Shown in pieces: positions 61,345 to 64,000 of a stretch of 64,000 bases of DNA (within the stretch, counting starts at the first letter, position 1; every line of letters begins with the position of its first letter). The stretch is from Sphingobacteriaceae bacterium (GTDB taxonomy: Bacteria; Bacteroidota; Bacteroidia; Sphingobacteriales; Sphingobacteriaceae): assembly GCA_014380615.1 (NCBI GenBank), contig JACMJM010000020.1:1-64000 (forward strand). The letters run 5' to 3'. The notes beneath the pieces were generated by a model. It did not search any database, had not been told where the DNA came from, and was given only the letters and a program-made list of their open reading frames with translations. The position numbers and the translations under genes are program-made.

Positions 61345-62163
61345 ATGACAACTAAATTTCTAAGCTCTTTCGCATTTATTTTATTACTAAGCATTGGTCT
61401 AAAAGCCCAGAATATCTCGGTAGCTCCAAGCAGGTTTTACTACAAAGTAAACCCGGGCGGGGTAAAATCACAAAATTTAAAGGTTACCAATAACTCTAAA
61501 TCAAAGGAATCATTTGTAATTACTTTCGGGGATTTTTCCGCACCTGGAAGTTTGGGAAAATCAGTGTTGATGAAAGCAGGTGAAAGTCCAAACTCTTTGG
61601 TTAAATACATTAGTGCAAGTCCGTCATATTTCGAACTTGAGCCTGGAAAAAGTCAGGATGTTCAGGTAACACTGGAAATGCCCAATCTGCCAGAGTCGAA
61701 TAAAGTTAAATGGGGCACATTAATGTTGAAATTAGACCGGAGCCGAGCCAATACCAGTAATTTAGGTAGTAATGATGTGGGGATGGGTATCCTTGAAACA
61801 TTTCAGTTCGTGGTGCATATATTTCAAACTCCGCCTAATATAACGTTTAAACAGGCCGAAATTGTGAGTTTAAAACAAGTAACTGCTGATAGGCCAGGTG
61901 ACAAAGCAATATCAATACTTACAAAAAATACAGGCGATGCTATTTTAGATTGCGCTGCATATATTGAGATTGTGAATTTGGGAACCGGAAAGAAAGAGCG
62001 AATGAAACCGGCGGCATTCACTGTATTGCCAGGCGGGTCTCGTGAAATGATCTTTACACTGCCTTCAATAATTGAAAAGGGAAAATATAATCTTACAGGA
62101 GTAGTTGACTTTGGAAGTAAAGACGAGGTGCAGGCGGCAGAGCTCGAGCTGGAAATAAATTAA
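61345..62163 (+). CDS. Periplasmic Ig-fold chaperone-like protein (PapD/DUF916-like)
   Basis: The start is placed at the ATG at 61345 (signal peptide, KFLSSFAFILLLSIGLKAQ); a TTG at 61315 would overlap the previous gene. The 272-residue protein has two beta-sandwich domains. Domain 1 reads ISVAPSRFYYKVNPGGVKSQ then NLKVTNNSKSKESFVITFGD, a pattern shared by PapD-like chaperones and the WxL-interacting DUF916 family. Domain 2 starts near AISILTKNTGDAILDCAAYI and ends with strands (YNLTGVVDFGSKDEVQAAEL). There is no lipobox or C-terminal anchor. It closes the operon, 16 bases after the outer-membrane gene, and is followed by a terminator. Confidence 0.72.
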   Translation: MTTKFLSSFAFILLLSIGLKAQNISVAPSRFYYKVNPGGVKSQNLKVTNNSKSKESFVITFGDFSAPGSLGKSVLMKAGESPNSLVKYISASPSYFELEPGKSQDVQVTLEMPNLPESNKVKWGTLMLKLDRSRANTSNLGSNDVGMGILETFQFVVHIFQTPPNITFKQAEIVSLKQVTADRPGDKAISILTKNTGDAILDCAAYIEIVNLGTGKKERMKPAAFTVLPGGSREMIFTLPSIIEKGKYNLTGVVDFGSKDEVQAAELELEIN

Positions 62164-62185
62164 ATAAACCCCATCATAAAAAGGA

Positions 62186-62216
62186 AAACCGCCAACAAGT
62201 TCGAGGCGGTTTTTTA
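62186..62216 (+). terminator. Rho-independent terminator after the fibre-like cassette
   Basis: AAACCGCC / GGCGGTTT form an eight-base stem around an 11-base loop, with TTTTTTA following. Confidence 0.85.
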
Positions 62217-62286
62217 TTTACAGATAGTCATCTGAAGAATCTTTACACTTTTCCGGATTCATCAGATGACTGAAACGTTTATCATT

Positions 62287-63672
62287 CTAAGTATATCCCA
62301 ATATCTTCAATACCTGTTTACTATTCTGCTCTTCCCCAAATACTTCAAAGTTGAATGTTTCATCGCGGTTACGGCGAATGATAACATGTTTTGGCGATGG
62401 TAATAAACAATGATGAATGCCACCATAACCACTTAAAACTTCCTGGTAAGCGCCTGTATGGAAAAAACCTACGTATTGCACTTTGCGTGTTTTTGGCATA
62501 AATACGTTATTCATATGGGCCTCCTGACTGTAATAATCCTGCCCGTCGCAGGTTATACCCCCAAGATTTACACGTTCGTACTCAGAATCCCAGTTGTTGA
62601 TGGGTAGCAAGATGTACTTTTGATTCAGCGCCCAAACATCCGGAAGATTAGTGATAAAAGAACCATCCAGCATTAACCACTTCTCACGGTCGTTTTGCTG
62701 TTTTCTGCCCAGTACTTTGTAAAGTATTCCGGAAGCTTCTGCGCAAGTGTATTTTCCGAATTCGGTTATGATATCGGGTTCAACAACATCGTGCTCGGCA
62801 CAAATCTCCTTAATTCGTTTAACGATTTCGTTTACCATGTATTCGTAATCAAAATCAAACACAAGCGAATCTTTAAAGGGCATTCCCCCGCCAATATCAA
62901 GGGTGGTAAGGTCTGGATTTATTTTCTTGAATTTACAGTATAAGGTAACATACTTTTCCAACTCATTCCAGTAATACGGTGTATCAGAAATACCTGAGTT
63001 GATGAAGAAATGCAGCAAGACTACTTTAAAATTGCCATTAGTAGCAATTTTGTTATTGTAGAAATCCAGGATATCTTCCATCCTGATCCCTAACCTCGAT
63101 GTATAAAACTGAGAATCTGGTTGTTCTTCAGCCGCTATCCTAATGCCAAGATTACATGGGATATCAAGTTCATCATCATAAAGATTAAACTCCTCTTTGT
63201 TATCTAATACAGGAATGATGTTTGAAAACCCGTCATGCAGCATATCGATGATATATTGTTTATACTGATAGGTTTTGAAGCCATTGCAAATCACTGTAAT
63301 TTCTTTACCTAAAACACCCTTTTTCTCGAGTGCGTCTATCATCGGCATATCAAAAGCCGACGAAGTTTCGAGGTGGATGTTGTTTTTCAAAGCTTCCTCA
63401 ACTACATGTTTGAAATGCGAACTTTTAGTGCAATAACAGTATTTATAGCTTCCGCGATAATTATTATTTACTATCGCTTTTTTAAACAGCAACTTGGCCT
63501 GTTGGATTTTTTTACTGATAAGAGGGACATAGGTAAACCTAAGCGGCGTGCCATACGTCTCGATCATTTCCATCAAATTAAGGTCGTGGAAATATAGTTC
63601 ATCATCAATAACTTCAAAGCCTTCTTGTGGAAAGCCAACGCTGAGGTCAATAAATTCTTCGTAGCTCTGCAT
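62287..63672 (-). CDS. speA: Arginine decarboxylase, fold-type III PLP enzyme
   Basis: A 461-residue PLP decarboxylase of the short Bacteroidota arginine-decarboxylase type. The PLP Lys lies in YKYCYCTKSSHFKHV, the glycine loop in TLDIGGGMPFKDS, the Glu-rich DIITEFGKYTCAEASG binds phosphate or ring, and the dimer-interface motif is LGGITCDGQDYYS with the conserved Cys-Asp. It makes agmatine for polyamine synthesis. Its N-terminus begins with a short leader (SYEEFIDLSVGFPQEGF). No agmatinase gene is in the window. Confidence 0.88.
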   Translation of the reverse strand: MQSYEEFIDLSVGFPQEGFEVIDDELYFHDLNLMEMIETYGTPLRFTYVPLISKKIQQAKLLFKKAIVNNNYRGSYKYCYCTKSSHFKHVVEEALKNNIHLETSSAFDMPMIDALEKKGVLGKEITVICNGFKTYQYKQYIIDMLHDGFSNIIPVLDNKEEFNLYDDELDIPCNLGIRIAAEEQPDSQFYTSRLGIRMEDILDFYNNKIATNGNFKVVLLHFFINSGISDTPYYWNELEKYVTLYCKFKKINPDLTTLDIGGGMPFKDSLVFDFDYEYMVNEIVKRIKEICAEHDVVEPDIITEFGKYTCAEASGILYKVLGRKQQNDREKWLMLDGSFITNLPDVWALNQKYILLPINNWDSEYERVNLGGITCDGQDYYSQEAHMNNVFMPKTRKVQYVGFFHTGAYQEVLSGYGGIHHCLLPSPKHVIIRRNRDETFNFEVFGEEQNSKQVLKILGYT

Positions 63673-64000
63673 TAATTAAATTTTGGCAAAAATGAGATTT
63701 TTTTAATGAAATATCTGCTTATTCTTTTTATTTGAGTTTTTTGTTACAGAATTGTGGTTTAAGTGTTTTTTGGGTTGCCACGGAGGCGCAAAGCACGAAG
63801 CTGGTGTGAAATATAATTGAAAATTGGTTTTGGTGGGTAACTTTAATAAGCGACTTTTCTTAGCGTCTTTGTGCTTTGTGGCAAAAAATAATAGCCACGA
63901 AGGCCCGAAGACACAAAGTTTAAAGCATCCAGCTTAGTGTCTTTGTGTTCGTGGCGAATAATTAAACTTTTTCTAAATAAATCTCCGCAATCATACACCT
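63673..64000. repeat. Intergenic repeats of the CCACGAAG/CACAAAG family
   Basis: No gene is visible. Two inverted repeats lie here: GCCACGGAGGCGCAAAGCAC (from 63777) with CTTTGTGCTTTGTGGC (to 63882), and GCCACGAAGGCCCGAAGACA (from 63894) with TGTCTTTGTGTTCGTGGC (to 63955). The same words occur in the tandem repeat at 34.4-34.8 kb. The window ends just beyond them. Confidence 0.75.

Overview
The window reads as chromosome of a Bacteroidota species, most likely in the Sphingobacteriaceae (Pedobacter or Mucilaginibacter type). The reasons are a type IX secretion (T9SS) C-terminal domain, a PID-CTERM-like small protein, TonB/alpha-2-macroglobulin-like envelope proteins, promoters of the TAnnTTTG class, weak Shine-Dalgarno sequences, and short intergenic repeats of the kinds common in this phylum. 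This assignment rests on gene content, not on a marker gene.

Layout. 1-4.9 kb: the end of a trimeric coiled-coil protein with an S74 autochaperone domain, an unknown membrane protein, an outer-membrane/SPOR-like protein and a hybrid histidine kinase. 5.0-7.4 kb: a T9SS cargo protein followed by a PID-CTERM-like protein. 7.4-8.0 kb: a gene-free stretch carrying a copy of the 3' end and terminator of the tRNA-Ser found at 17.0 kb. 8.0-10.0 kb: an ECF sigma factor, a probable anti-sigma factor and two proline-rich periplasmic Spy/CpxP-like proteins. 10.1-16.8 kb: a tight six-gene operon (PqqD-like protein, ATP-grasp ligase, PLP decarboxylase, urea-transporter/M23 fusion, TPR-barrel protein, TPR protein) whose combined role I do not recognise. 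17.0-20.7 kb: tRNA-Ser and a minus-strand envelope operon (PASTA, rhodanese, MltG, thioesterase, YihY). 20.8-25.1 kb: GH42 beta-galactosidase, YdeI-like, YciI-like and DUF4861 proteins. 25.4-30.4 kb: two tandem MG2-type envelope proteins. 30.4-38.1 kb: glycerate kinase, uroporphyrinogen-III methyltransferase, glycosyltransferase, WbqC-like protein, MgtE, BioB and a DsbA-family protein. 38.1-45.1 kb: a FUSC protein, two tandem related noncoding RNA candidates, and a kup-kdpE-kdpD-like potassium operon. 45.3-54.9 kb: PIN-PhoH protein, receiver protein, amt with a downstream AraC-type regulator, a frameshifted gene beside a perfect 21-bp palindrome, purU, and a DisA/DACNV-like protein. 55-56.8 kb: ThuA protein and a frameshifted phytanoyl-CoA dioxygenase. 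57.0-62.2 kb: a four-gene cassette that looks like a surface-fibre or WxL/usher-like export system. 62.3-63.7 kb: arginine decarboxylase.

Best candidates for something undescribed: (a) the two small secreted subunits plus large outer-membrane protein plus Ig-fold chaperone at 57.0-62.2 kb; (b) the paired RNA genes at 40.6-41.4 kb, which share promoter architecture, a 5' motif and a terminator; (c) the PqqD/ATP-grasp/decarboxylase/UT-M23 operon at 10.1-16.8 kb. All function names come from motif recognition by eye. No database search was run.
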